The notes under the pieces are model-generated. The model was given only the letters and a program-made list of their open reading frames with translations. It ran no database searches and had not been told where the DNA came from. Positions 8,319 to 17,756 of a DNA stretch of 64,000 bases are shown one piece after another. The translations under genes and the position numbers were made by a program. The DNA is taken from positions 62,001 to 126,000 of the forward strand of contig NZ_FONH01000004.1 in NCBI RefSeq assembly GCF_900112865.1, given 5' to 3'. How positions within the stretch are numbered: position 1 is the first letter of the stretch; each line of letters begins with the position of its first letter. Origin of the DNA: Dyella marensis. GTDB taxonomy: Bacteria > Pseudomonadota > Gammaproteobacteria > Xanthomonadales > Rhodanobacteraceae.

Positions 8319-9665
8319 ATGGCCGACACCTACGACCTGATCGTGCTCGGCGCCGGCTCCGGCGGATTGGCCATGGCCTTCCGCGCCGCGCGGCACGGCG
8401 CACGCGTCGCGCTGCTGGATCCCGGTGCGCTGGGCGGCACCTGCGTCAACGTCGGTTGCGTGCCGAAGAAATCGCTGTGGTTCGCCGCGCAGATCGCCCA
8501 CTCGCTGCAGCTGGCCGGCCCCTACGGTTTCGAGGGCGTGGCGGGCCGGTTGGACTGGGAACACTTCCGGCAGCGGCGGCTGGCGTATATCGACGGCATC
8601 AAGCAGCGCTACGAAGAGCGCCTCGCCGCCGCCGGCGTGCAGTGGCTGCGCGAGGCCGGACGTTTCGTGGCGGCGGACACCGTGGCCACTGAGAGCGGCG
8701 CCGAACTGCGCGCGCCGCAGATCGTCATCGCCACCGGCGCGCGCCCGCAGCGGCCGCCGCTGCCGGGCTTCGAGCTGGGGCTGGTATCGGACGACATGTT
8801 CGCGCTGCGCGAACTGCCGCGGCATGTGGGCATCGTCGGCGGCGGCTATATCGCGGTGGAATTCGCCGGCCTGCTGCGCGCGCTGGGCAGCGAAGTCACG
8901 CTGCATGTGCGCGAGCGGATGCTGCGCACATTCGACCGCGAGCTGGTCGATTCGCTCGAGGAGCACATGCGCACCCAGGGCATCACGCTGGCCACCGGCG
9001 CGAGAATCTCCGCCGCTCGCCGCGAAGGCGACGCCATCGTGCTGGACGATGACAGCTGCGGCGAGCGCGGACCTTACGACGCCGTACTGTGGGCGCTGGG
9101 CCGCGTGCCCAATACCGAGCGCCTGGACCTCGACGCGGCCGGCGTGCAGTGCGATGTGCTCGGCCACGTCGTCACCGATCCCTGGCAGAACACCAACGTG
9201 CCCGGCATCGCCGCGCTGGGCGACGTCACCGGCCGCCTCGCGCTGACACCGGTGGCGGTGGCCGCCGGGCGGCGCCTGGCCGACCGCTGGTTCGGCGGCA
9301 GGAACGAGGCCAGGCTCGACTACGACGACGTGCCCAGTGTGGTGTTTTCCGAGCCGCCACTGGGCGCGGTGGGCCTGACCGAGGCGCAGGCGCGCGCAAA
9401 GTTCGGCGACAGCGTGCGCGTCTACCGCAGCCGCTTCACTCCGATGCAGTGGGCGCTGGCCGGCCAGCACGGGCAGACGCTGATGAAACTGGTCTGCGTG
9501 GGCGACGACGAGCGCGTGGCCGGCGTGCACGTGCTGGGCCCGGGCGCCGACGAGATGCTGCAAGGCTTCGCCGTGGCAGTGAAGATGGGCGCCTGCAAGC
9601 GCGACCTGGACGCCACCGTGGCGATCCATCCCAGCTCGGGCGAAGAACTGGTCCTGATGTCGTAG
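8319..9665 (+). CDS. gor: glutathione-disulfide reductase
   Basis: Class I pyridine-nucleotide disulfide oxidoreductase of 448 residues. FAD motif GAGSGGLAMA (11-20), redox pair Cys42/Cys47 in GGTCVNVGCVPKK, NADPH motif GIVGGGYIAVEFAG, second FAD motif ALGDVTG and the C-terminal catalytic IHPSSGEE. The longer spacing and the GTCVNVGCVPKK form are typical of Gor rather than lipoamide dehydrogenase. The ATG at 8319, with GAGGA 10 bases ahead, is preferred over a GTG at 8280. Its TAG stop (9663-9665) lies inside the head of a REP element. Confidence 0.92.
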   Translation: MADTYDLIVLGAGSGGLAMAFRAARHGARVALLDPGALGGTCVNVGCVPKKSLWFAAQIAHSLQLAGPYGFEGVAGRLDWEHFRQRRLAYIDGIKQRYEERLAAAGVQWLREAGRFVAADTVATESGAELRAPQIVIATGARPQRPPLPGFELGLVSDDMFALRELPRHVGIVGGGYIAVEFAGLLRALGSEVTLHVRERMLRTFDRELVDSLEEHMRTQGITLATGARISAARREGDAIVLDDDSCGERGPYDAVLWALGRVPNTERLDLDAAGVQCDVLGHVVTDPWQNTNVPGIAALGDVTGRLALTPVAVAAGRRLADRWFGGRNEARLDYDDVPSVVFSEPPLGAVGLTEAQARAKFGDSVRVYRSRFTPMQWALAGQHGQTLMKLVCVGDDERVAGVHVLGPGADEMLQGFAVAVKMGACKRDLDATVAIHPSSGEELVLMS

Positions 9666-9753
9666 GTTGGGGTGAGCCGCAGGCGAACCCCAACGTCGCG
9701 CAACCCCCGCAGGTGACGCATGTTGGGGTTCGCCTGCGGCTCACCCAACCTAC
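9662..9753. repeat. double REP palindrome (BIME-like), copy A
   Basis: Two facing units: GTAG + GTTGGGGT...ACCCCAAC (9662-9694) and its mirror (9722-9753), separated by 27 bases. The arms are complementary within each unit and between units. The right unit has lost one C (ACCCAAC). The GTAG head of the left unit contains the gor stop codon. GTAG-headed REPs of this design are known from Stenotrophomonas and relatives, where they are mobilised by RAYT transposases; none is in this window. Confidence 0.9.
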
Positions 9754-9774
9754 ATGGGCCGTTACACTGCGCCG

Positions 9775-10554
9775 ATGGATACCTACACCCTCCACCAGGG
9801 CAGCGCTCCGCTGCTGATCAGCCTGCCGCACGACGGCAGCTTCATTCCCGAGTCCATTGCTGCGCGCCTGCACCCGTCCGCGCGCCGCGCGCCGGATACC
9901 GACTGGCACGTCGGCCGCCTGTACCAGCCGCTGGCGCAGGCGCTGGGCGCGAGCGTGATCCGGCCGCGGCTGTCGCGCTACGTGGTCGACCTCAACCGTC
10001 CGGCGGACGGCCATGCGCTCTATCCGGGGCAGCGCGAAACCGGCCTGGTCTCCACCATCGGTTTCGATGGCGTGCCGTTGTATCTCGACGGGCAGGCGCC
10101 CGATGCCGCAGAAGTTCAACAGCGGGTAAACGATTATTGGCGTCCGTATCACCAGGCGCTCGCGCAGGAAATTGCGCGGCTGCTCGATACGCACGGCCGC
10201 GTGGTGGTGTGGGAAGGGCATTCGATCCGCAGCCTCGTGCCGATGCTGTTCGAGGGCCGGCTGCCCGATCTCAATCTCGGCACCGCCGATGGCGCCAGCT
10301 GCGCGCCGGCGCTGCAGGAGCGGCTGGCGGCGCGTCTGGAGGCGCAGTCCGACTATGCTTTCGTGGTCAACGGCCGCTTCAAGGGCGGCTACATCACGCG
10401 GCAATACGCGCAGCCGGAGCAGGGCGTGCAGACCGTGCAGCTGGAGCTGGCGCAGCTCAACTACATGGACGAGGACAGCTTCGCCTACGACGAGGCGAAG
10501 GCCGCGCGCCTGCAGCCGCTGATCCTTGCGCTGCTGCGCGAGTGCGTGGCGTAG
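9775..10554 (+). CDS. hutG: N-formylglutamate deformylase
   Basis: 259 residues of the N-formylglutamate amidohydrolase family, which converts N-formyl-L-glutamate to glutamate and formate at the end of one histidine-degradation route. Conserved segments: LLISLPHDGSFIPE, TDWHVGRLY, SRYVVDLNRP, WEGHSIRS and VNGRFKGGYITRQYAQP. The ATG at 9775 is preferred over 9754, which lies inside the REP boundary. A TACACT hexamer at 9763-9768 leaves 6 bases before the ATG, as in a leaderless transcript. No other hut gene is in the window. Confidence 0.9.
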   Translation: MDTYTLHQGSAPLLISLPHDGSFIPESIAARLHPSARRAPDTDWHVGRLYQPLAQALGASVIRPRLSRYVVDLNRPADGHALYPGQRETGLVSTIGFDGVPLYLDGQAPDAAEVQQRVNDYWRPYHQALAQEIARLLDTHGRVVVWEGHSIRSLVPMLFEGRLPDLNLGTADGASCAPALQERLAARLEAQSDYAFVVNGRFKGGYITRQYAQPEQGVQTVQLELAQLNYMDEDSFAYDEAKAARLQPLILALLRECVA

Positions 10555-10742
10555 GCGCAAGGAATTTCGTCATGCCGCGCGCCATCGGAAAGTCAACCGC
10601 TGTGTCGCGTCCATGTGCGCCGCGCGCGCTGATTTTCCGGTTCCGGCGCGTGCGCGAACGTGCCAAGGTAAACCCGCCGCGCCACCCGTGACGCCGGGTT
10701 CCGGCCGGGCCCGCGGCGAATCAGGATGTAGAGGTTTTCCCT

Positions 10743-10964
10743 ATGCGTATGCGCAAACTGGCCATCGCGTCGCTGCTGGTCGCCGGCGTGGCTCTTTCCG
10801 GATCGGTGTTCGCCCAGGACGGCGCGGCCGCGCCGCAGGCGGGTACGACCCAGTCGGCGACGCAACATCATGCCAAGCACTCCAAGAACAAGAGCCACAA
10901 GAGCGCCAAGGGCTCGAAGAGCTCCAAGAAGAACGCCTTGCCGGCCACCACCACGACGCCCTGA
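10743..10964 (+). CDS. small exported Lys/Ser-rich protein
   Basis: 73 residues. A signal peptide (MRMRKLAIASLLVAGVALSG..., cleavage near VFAQD) precedes a mature part rich in Lys, Ser, His and Ala (HHAKHSKNKSHKSAKGSKSSKK). It is followed by a strong terminator and preceded by 188 bp with no other gene. Small basic periplasmic proteins of this look occur widely in Xanthomonadales without an assigned role. No domain is recognised. Confidence 0.75.
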   Translation: MRMRKLAIASLLVAGVALSGSVFAQDGAAAPQAGTTQSATQHHAKHSKNKSHKSAKGSKSSKKNALPATTTTP

Positions 10965-10984
10965 GCGCATCGTTGGCGTGTCGA

Positions 10985-11014
10985 AAGCCCCGGGGCGCTG
11001 CCGCCGGGGCTTTT
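10985..11014 (+). terminator. Rho-independent terminator after the small exported protein
   Basis: Stem AGCCCCGG / CCGGGGCT with an 8-base GC-rich loop, followed by TTTTCTTT. Confidence 0.88.
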
Positions 11015-11033
11015 CTTTGTCCGATGGATGCCT

Positions 11034-11163
11034 GTCATTCCGGCGCGGGCTGGAATCCAGTCACGAGGCGCGCATCGTGACTCGGCGTCGAGAGAGTCGG
11101 CCCTGAGCTTTCCGCGACAATCAGGCGGTAACGCTGCTGGATTCCGGCCTGCGCCGGAATGAC
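11034..11163. repeat. GTCATTCCGG-type long inverted repeat
   Basis: 27-base arms at 11034-11060 and 11137-11163 match as inverted copies at 25 of 27 positions (GTCATTCCGGCGC...GGAATCCAG). The middle contains another hairpin (AGTCACGA / TCGTGACT). It lies between the convergent small exported protein and ridA genes. Such GTCATTCC...GGAATCCAG elements are widespread in proteobacterial intergenic DNA. Confidence 0.8.
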
Positions 11164-11193
11164 GAGGGGGTCGAGATGCGCTATTGCCCGTTC

Positions 11194-11619
11194 TCAGCTG
11201 TCCGCCGGCAGCGCCGCGATGCACTTGAGCTCGATCGCGATCGGCGTCGGTAACGAGCTGATGCCCAGCGTGGTGCGGCAGGCGTCCACGCCGGCGAAGT
11301 GCTCGGCGTAGAGGCGGTTGTAGGCGGGGAAGTCGTGCGCCATGTCGGTGAGGAAGACGGTGACATCGACCAGGTCTTCCCAGCGCGCGCCGCTGGCTTC
11401 GAGCACGGCGCGCACATTGGCGAATACCTGGCGGCACTGCGCCTCGATGTCGTAGCTCAGCAGGCGCCCCTCGGCATCGTGGACATTGCCGGGAACCGCG
11501 TTGCTGCCGGGCATGCGCGGACCCACGCCGGAGAGAAACAGCAGGTTGCCGACGCGGCGCGCGTGCGGATACGCGCCGACCGGAGCGGGAGCCGCATCGG
11601 TGCGCACGACATCGCTCAT
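11194..11619 (-). CDS. RidA-family deaminase, probably 2-aminomuconate deaminase
   Basis: 141-residue RidA/YjgF/UK114 protein. Family landmarks: PVGAYPHARRVGNLLFLSG, QCRQVFANVRAVLE, VDVTVFLTDM, and the active-site Arg115 in ACRTTLGIS. RidA proteins hydrolyse enamines/imines; one branch is the 2-aminomuconate deaminase of kynurenine and nitrobenzoate breakdown. The upstream aldehyde dehydrogenase (aminomuconate-semialdehyde type) supports that branch. Its ATG overlaps the stop of the carbonic anhydrase gene (ATGA), so the two are translationally coupled. Confidence 0.8.
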   Translation of the reverse strand: MSDVVRTDAAPAPVGAYPHARRVGNLLFLSGVGPRMPGSNAVPGNVHDAEGRLLSYDIEAQCRQVFANVRAVLEASGARWEDLVDVTVFLTDMAHDFPAYNRLYAEHFAGVDACRTTLGISSLPTPIAIELKCIAALPADS

Positions 11620-12284
11620 CGCGGCAGCGCCGGGCCGGTCGTGAGGCGCTGCAGCGCATCCTGGTAGGCCGGATACAGCTGCTCGCGCGAGCTGACGTGC
11701 AGTCCCAGGTCGTTGATGTGGCCGTCGGACAGGCTGTAGCACCACGCGTGCACGGACAGCTTCTGCCCGCGCTCCCAGGCATCCATCACCATGGTGGTGT
11801 GGCAGACGTTGACCACCTGCTCGATCGCATTGAGCTCGCACAGGCGCGTATTGCGCAGTTGCATCGGGTCCAGCGCGGCGAGCATGCCGGTGTGCTTCTG
11901 CGCGACGTCGCCCACATGGCGCAGCCAGTTGTCGACCAGGCCCAGGCGGCGATCGTCCAGCACTGCCTGCACGCCGCCGCAGCCGTAGTGGCCGACCACC
12001 AGGATGTGTTCCACCTTCAGTACGTCCACCGCGAACTGGATCGCGCTGAGGCAGTTGAGGTCGGTATGCGAGACCACGTTGGCGACGTTGCGCTGCACGA
12101 AGATGTCGCCGGGCGGCAGGTCCACGATCTGCGTGGCCGGCACGCGCGAATCGGAGCAGCCGATCCACAGGTACTTGGGCGCCTGCTGCTGGGCGAGGCG
12201 CTCGAAGAAGTGCGGGTCGTCGCCGCGCACGGCGGCGGACCAGCGGCGGTTGCTGTCGAGCAGGTCTTGCAGGGGGTTGTTCAA
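11616..12284 (-). CDS. can: beta-class carbonic anhydrase
   Basis: 222 residues. Zinc ligands Cys43, His99 and Cys102 (IGCSDSRVPA; VVGHYGCGGV) and the Asp45-Arg47 dyad are intact, so it should interconvert CO2 and bicarbonate in the cytosol. The start is a TTG at 12284; AGAGG lies 7 bases ahead and no ATG is available nearby. It lies 12 bp after the aldehyde dehydrogenase and overlaps ridA by 4 bp, so it is built into the catabolic group. CO2 released by ACMSD-type decarboxylation could be its reason for being here (inference). Confidence 0.93.
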   Translation of the reverse strand: MNNPLQDLLDSNRRWSAAVRGDDPHFFERLAQQQAPKYLWIGCSDSRVPATQIVDLPPGDIFVQRNVANVVSHTDLNCLSAIQFAVDVLKVEHILVVGHYGCGGVQAVLDDRRLGLVDNWLRHVGDVAQKHTGMLAALDPMQLRNTRLCELNAIEQVVNVCHTTMVMDAWERGQKLSVHAWCYSLSDGHINDLGLHVSSREQLYPAYQDALQRLTTGPALPR

Positions 12285-12296
12285 GGCCAGGCCTCT

Positions 12297-13748
12297 TTAG
12301 TAACGGATGCAGATGTTCTTGGGCTCGGTGAAGAAGCGCAGCGCCTCGACGCCGCCCTCGCGGCCGACGCCGGATTGCTTGGCTCCGCCGAACGGCGTGC
12401 GCAGGTCGCGCAGCAGCCAGCAGTTGATCCACACGATGCCGAAATCCAACTGCGCGCCGAAGCGGTGCGCACGCGACAGGTCGGTGGTCCATAGCGAAGC
12501 GGCCAGGCCGTAGCCGGTGCCGTTGGCGATGGCCAGCGCTTGTGCCTCGTCGTCGAACGGAATCAGGGTGACCACCGGGCCGAAAATTTCCTGCTGGTTG
12601 GTCGCGGTCTCGGGGCCGAGGCCTTCGATCACCGTGGGCGCCACATACCAGCCGCCGGCCAGCGGGCCGGGCAGGGCGAGTGCGTCGCCGCCGCACAGCA
12701 CGCGGCCGCCTTCGGCGCGGGCCTGCGCGATGCAGCCGGTGACCTTGTCGAAATGCTCGCGCGATACCAGTGCGCCGAGATCGGTGGCGGCCTCGCGCGG
12801 ATCGCCCACGCGCAGCGCGCGCACCTTGGCCAGATAGCGTTCGCGGAACGCGTCGTAGATCGAGCGCTGCACCAGCAGGCGCGAGCCGCACAGGCAGATC
12901 TCGCCCTGGTTGGCGAAGCCGGAGCGCACGATGGTGTCGAGGTTGGCGTCGCTCAAGTCCGCATCGGCGAACACGATCGCGGGATTTTTGCCGCCCAGTT
13001 CCAGCGACAGCTTCTTGAAGCGCGGCGCCGCCGCCGCGGCGATCTGCGCGCCGGTGCGCGTGCTGCCGGTGAAGGACACCGCCTTGACGTCGCGATGCTC
13101 CACCAGTGCCTGGCCGACCTCGGGCCCGCGGCCCTGCACGATGTTGAGCACACCGGGCGGAAAACCCGCCTCGATGCTCAGCTCGCCGAGCAGCGCCGCG
13201 GTGCACGGCGTGATCTCCGACGGCTTGGCCACCACCGCATTGCCGGCGGCCAGCGCGGGCGCGATCTTCCAGGTGAACAGGTACAGCGGCAGGTTCCACG
13301 GGCTGATGCAGGCCACCACGCCCAGCGGCTGGCGCAGCGTGTAGTTGATCGCGCCCAGCTCCATCGCGTGCGATTCGCTGCTCCACGGCACGATCGCCGC
13401 GGCGAAGTAGCGCAGGTTGCTCACCGCGCGGGGAATATCGAGGCTGCGTGCCAGACTCAGCGGCTTGCCGCTGTCGCGCGATTCGAGCGCGGCGAATTCG
13501 TCCAGGCGCGCTTCAATCAGGTCGGCCAGCCGCTGCAGCAGGCGGGCGCGCTGCTCGCTCGGCGTCGCGGCCCAGCCGGGCGCGGCGGCGACTGCGGCGG
13601 CGACGGCAGCGTCGACGTCGGCGAAAGAGGACTCGGGACAATGCGCGAAAACCTCGCCGGTGGCCGGCTCGAACACCTCGAGCCAACGCTCCTGGCGCGG
13701 TGCCTGCAGGCGACCGTCGATCAGATTGGCGAGGCGCAGGCTGGGCAT
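12297..13748 (-). CDS. aldehyde dehydrogenase, 2-aminomuconate/2-hydroxymuconate semialdehyde type
   Basis: 483-residue NAD-dependent aldehyde dehydrogenase. Catalytic set: Asn152 (SPWNLP), Glu250 (LELGGKNP) and Cys285 (QGEICLCGSR). The GEICLCGSR active site and the INCWLLRDLRTPFGGAKQSG end are characteristic of the muconic-semialdehyde branch, which oxidises 2-aminomuconate semialdehyde in kynurenine breakdown. It heads a close group with carbonic anhydrase and RidA. The ATG at 13748 is chosen by family alignment; an upstream extension to 13886 is low-complexity Arg-rich shadow. ACMSD and KynU are 45 kb away. Confidence 0.87.
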   Translation of the reverse strand: MPSLRLANLIDGRLQAPRQERWLEVFEPATGEVFAHCPESSFADVDAAVAAAVAAAPGWAATPSEQRARLLQRLADLIEARLDEFAALESRDSGKPLSLARSLDIPRAVSNLRYFAAAIVPWSSESHAMELGAINYTLRQPLGVVACISPWNLPLYLFTWKIAPALAAGNAVVAKPSEITPCTAALLGELSIEAGFPPGVLNIVQGRGPEVGQALVEHRDVKAVSFTGSTRTGAQIAAAAAPRFKKLSLELGGKNPAIVFADADLSDANLDTIVRSGFANQGEICLCGSRLLVQRSIYDAFRERYLAKVRALRVGDPREAATDLGALVSREHFDKVTGCIAQARAEGGRVLCGGDALALPGPLAGGWYVAPTVIEGLGPETATNQQEIFGPVVTLIPFDDEAQALAIANGTGYGLAASLWTTDLSRAHRFGAQLDFGIVWINCWLLRDLRTPFGGAKQSGVGREGGVEALRFFTEPKNICIRY

Positions 13749-13810
13749 CCGCGAAAGCTTAATCCCTGGAGGATGCGATTGCACCGGACGCCGCGGTATG
13801 GGCGGTGCGC

Positions 13811-14602
13811 TCAGGACAGCGCGCGCGTGCGGCCTCCGTCGACCGCGATGCTGACGCCGTTGACATAGGCGGCGGCCGGCGTGCACAGGAAGGCGATCAC
13901 GGCGGCGATTTCCTCCGGCTCGCCGAAGCGGCCGGCGGGGACGCCGGCCAGCATGCCGCGCTCCAGTTCCTCGCGGCTGCGGCCGCTGCCGGCCATCTGC
14001 GTGGCGAGCAGGCCGTCGAGGCGGGCGGTGCGGGTGTAGCCGGGCAGCACGTTGTTCACCGTGATGCCGTCGGCGGCCAGTTCGCCGGCCAGCGTCTTGG
14101 CCCAGGCGGCGACCGCGGCGCGGACCGTGTTGGAAACGCCCAGGCCCGGGATCGGCTCCTTCACCGACGTGGAAATCACATTGACGATGCGCCCGTAGCC
14201 GCTGTCGCGCATGCCCGGCAGCACCGACTGCACCAGCGCCTGTCCGGCCAGCAGGTGCTGGCGGAACGCCGCCTCGAACGCCGCGCCCTCGGCGGTGTGC
14301 GCGCTGCCGCCGGGCGGGCCGCCGGTGTTGTTGACCAGGATCTGCACCGGTTCCGTCGCGGCGGCATCGGTGGCGGCGGTGAGCAGCTTGGCGGTGTCGA
14401 GCATGTCGGCGGCCTGCCAGCGATGCTGCTGCGTGGCATGCGTACGCGGCAGTTCGTCGACCACTTGCTTGAGCGTCTCGATGGAGCGCGCCAGCACGGT
14501 GACGTTGGCGCCGAGCCTGGCCAGTTCGATCGCGGCGGCGCGGCCGATGCCTTGGGTGGCGCCGCAGACCAGGGCGTGGCGCCCGCTCAGATCCAGCTGC
14601 AT
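13811..14602 (-). CDS. divergent SDR-family oxidoreductase
   Basis: 263 residues with the NAD(P)-binding Rossmann motif GATQGIG (14-20) and NNTGG (91-95). The active site is unusual: Ser144 is in place, but where most classical SDRs have YxxxK the sequence reads SNTVR, with Ser157 for Tyr and Arg161 for Lys. The C-terminus (AAAYVNGVSIAVDGG) is normal. A subgroup of bacterial SDRs shares this pattern, so it is probably a real enzyme or binding protein with altered chemistry. It lies 62 bp upstream of the aldehyde dehydrogenase on the same strand. Confidence 0.82.
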   Translation of the reverse strand: MQLDLSGRHALVCGATQGIGRAAAIELARLGANVTVLARSIETLKQVVDELPRTHATQQHRWQAADMLDTAKLLTAATDAAATEPVQILVNNTGGPPGGSAHTAEGAAFEAAFRQHLLAGQALVQSVLPGMRDSGYGRIVNVISTSVKEPIPGLGVSNTVRAAVAAWAKTLAGELAADGITVNNVLPGYTRTARLDGLLATQMAGSGRSREELERGMLAGVPAGRFGEPEEIAAVIAFLCTPAAAYVNGVSIAVDGGRTRALS

Positions 14603-14618
14603 CGAAACCTCCTCGGTA

Positions 14619-14939
14619 TCAGTGCGTGCGGGCCAGGTATTGCAGGCCCAGCGCGGCGAACCAGCACAGCCAGGCGCCCCAAAGAGAGTAGCGCCACACC
14701 CGTCGCCAGCGGGTGATGGCAACGTCTTCCAGCGCCGGCAGGATCGGCGAGCGCAGCGCCAGCTGCAGGCGCATCCACACGCCGAACGGCCCGCTGCGGC
14801 CGCGCTCGGTCTCGGCGATGATCTTCCACTGCGCGGGATGGCGATCGCGCAACAGTCTGGCGATGCGCGCCTGCGCGAAGAAATGCAGCAGGAAGAACAC
14901 CACGCCGGCAAGCAGGAGCGAGAGATAGAGCGTAAGCAT
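14619..14939 (-). CDS. small inner-membrane protein, UspB-like layout
   Basis: 106 residues with one hydrophobic segment at each end (about 2-24 and 82-101) and a basic/acidic middle (RLLRDRHPAQWKIIAETERGR). This two-helix layout with a cytosolic middle resembles universal stress protein B in size and plan, though the match is not strong enough to name it. It ends 17 bp before the SDR gene and starts 34 bp after the MalM-like gene, so it is probably co-transcribed. Confidence 0.6.
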   Translation of the reverse strand: MLTLYLSLLLAGVVFFLLHFFAQARIARLLRDRHPAQWKIIAETERGRSGPFGVWMRLQLALRSPILPALEDVAITRWRRVWRYSLWGAWLCWFAALGLQYLARTH

Positions 14940-14973
14940 GCTGGTGATTCCGGAAGGGACCAGGCGCGGACGA

Positions 14974-15852
14974 TCAGTCCGGCTTGGCCTGGTTGCCGTC
15001 GTCGGACTTGGCGGGCGTATCCGCGGCGGGCGTATTGACCGGGCCGGGCTTGGCCGCCGGGTCGGCGCCCGGCCACAGCGGCACCGGCAGCGCGGTGCGC
15101 AGGGTGTTGAGCACGCCTTCGCCCTTCGGCGCCTTGCCGCAGATGGCGCTGTCGACCGCGTCGGCGAAGCTGCTGTTCATCAGGCCGATCCACACCGAGC
15201 CGTCCGGACCGTGCGGGATGGTGAAGCTGCCGGTCGTCGCCATCTTCACCGGCGCCTCGGCGGAGAACGCTGCCGGCGACTGTTCCCAATAGGTGCTGCC
15301 GGCCTGCTGCTTGGCCGAGCTGTACAGCACCAGGTAGCGCGCCTGCTTGCTGGTGACCTTGACGCTGCCGAATGCGCCGGTGGTCTCGCTGGTCCAGCCC
15401 ATGTGCTCGCACAGCGGAATGTCTTCGCTGCTGATCGGCTGAAACGCTTCGTCCAGCATGGTGACGGTCGGGCCGAACAGATAGCTGGCGCGCAGCCAGC
15501 GGCCGTTCAATTCCGACTTGAGCGCGATGCGGTACGGCAGCTTGCTGTCCGGCGGCAGGCGGAAGCTGAGGAAATAGCTGCGCTCGCCGTTGATGCTGGC
15601 GACCAGGCTGCCCGGGCCCAGCTCGAAGCGCTTCGGTTCCCACGGCAGCAGGTTCTGGTAGGAGAAGTCCGCGTAGCTGCTGCAGCAGGGCGTGGCCTGC
15701 TGCAGCGTGGCCTTGGCCTGGTCCAGCGCGGTGCTGCTGTCTTCCGGCGGCCGGAAATTCGGCGGCACCAGTTTCTTGACCTGGTGGCAGGCGCCAAGGG
15801 CCAGGACGAGGACGGCAAGCAGCGGGGCGAGGAACAGTCGGCGTGAAGGCAT
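14974..15852 (-). CDS. MalM-like periplasmic lipoprotein
   Basis: 292 residues with a lipoprotein signal (LALGAC, lipidated Cys22). The segment TPCCSSYADFSYQNLLPWEP followed by FELGPGS...SYFLSFRLPP recalls the MalM family of maltose-operon periplasmic proteins, which have a double Cys and a similar first beta domain. The C-terminal 30 residues are a Pro/Ala/Asp/Lys tail (PVNTPAADTPAKSDDG). No maltose genes are nearby, so a sugar role is not implied. It lies 7 bp downstream of asnS, same strand. Confidence 0.65.
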   Translation of the reverse strand: MPSRRLFLAPLLAVLVLALGACHQVKKLVPPNFRPPEDSSTALDQAKATLQQATPCCSSYADFSYQNLLPWEPKRFELGPGSLVASINGERSYFLSFRLPPDSKLPYRIALKSELNGRWLRASYLFGPTVTMLDEAFQPISSEDIPLCEHMGWTSETTGAFGSVKVTSKQARYLVLYSSAKQQAGSTYWEQSPAAFSAEAPVKMATTGSFTIPHGPDGSVWIGLMNSSFADAVDSAICGKAPKGEGVLNTLRTALPVPLWPGADPAAKPGPVNTPAADTPAKSDDGNQAKPD

Positions 15853-15859
15853 CTCGAGA

Positions 15860-17260
<1,401 letters not shown>

Positions 17261-17425
17261 GGATTGAAACTCCTGCTGGGGTGCCGCATCTGGCACATGT
17301 AATCGTTATAAGACCGGGCTCGGGCGCCCCGCCGCATCGCAGCGCCGGGGGCAAACCTGCATCATAATGTAGGCTTCGACCGGACCGCGACGTTCCGATC
17401 CCCATTTCATGCCGTCAGTTCCCCT

Positions 17426-17752
17426 ATGAGCATCAGCATCACCCCCGCCGCCAACGAACGCATGCGCCACTTCCTGGCCACCACGCCGGGCGCCGCCGGC
17501 GTGCGCTTCGGCGTGAAGCGCACCGGCTGCTCGGGCTTCTCCTACGTGGTGGACCTGGCCGAGCGCATGTCCCCCGAGGACCAGGCCCTGGACGTGGACG
17601 GCGTGCGTCTGATCGTCGACGCCAAGAGCCTGCCCCTGGTGGACGGCACGGTGATCGACTTCCAGCGCCAGGGCCTCAATGCGGCCTTCGTGTTCCACAA
17701 CCCCAACGCCACCGGCGAATGCGGCTGCGGCGAGAGTTTCACCATCTCCTGA
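17426..17752 (+). CDS. HesB/IscA-family iron-sulfur carrier
   Basis: 108-residue A-type carrier that delivers Fe-S clusters to apoproteins. The three conserved cysteines are Cys35 (RTGCSGFSY), Cys99 and Cys101 (GECGCGESF). The N-terminus (SISITPAANERMRHFL) fits the family. It is not beside isc or suf operon genes, so it could be IscA, SufA or ErpA; paralogue identity cannot be fixed by eye. It is divergent from asnS and ends 4 bp before repeat copy 2, whose first hairpin could serve as its terminator. Confidence 0.9.
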   Translation: MSISITPAANERMRHFLATTPGAAGVRFGVKRTGCSGFSYVVDLAERMSPEDQALDVDGVRLIVDAKSLPLVDGTVIDFQRQGLNAAFVFHNPNATGECGCGESFTIS

Positions 17753-17756
17753 TATA

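Noticed and set aside
9662-9753. CRISPR-like repeat-spacer pattern from the GTTGGGG repeats
   Set aside because: Units occur as facing pairs at six distant sites, not as a regular array, and no cas gene is present.
11620-13386. Long frame joining ALDH, carbonic anhydrase and RidA text on the minus strand
   Set aside because: Only its last 141 residues are RidA; the part before is a shadow of the ALDH and carbonic anhydrase genes in another frame, not a fusion.
14603-15643. Upstream extension of the SDR frame
   Set aside because: Its text is Arg/Gln-rich shadow of the MalM-like and membrane-protein genes; the SDR starts at 14602.
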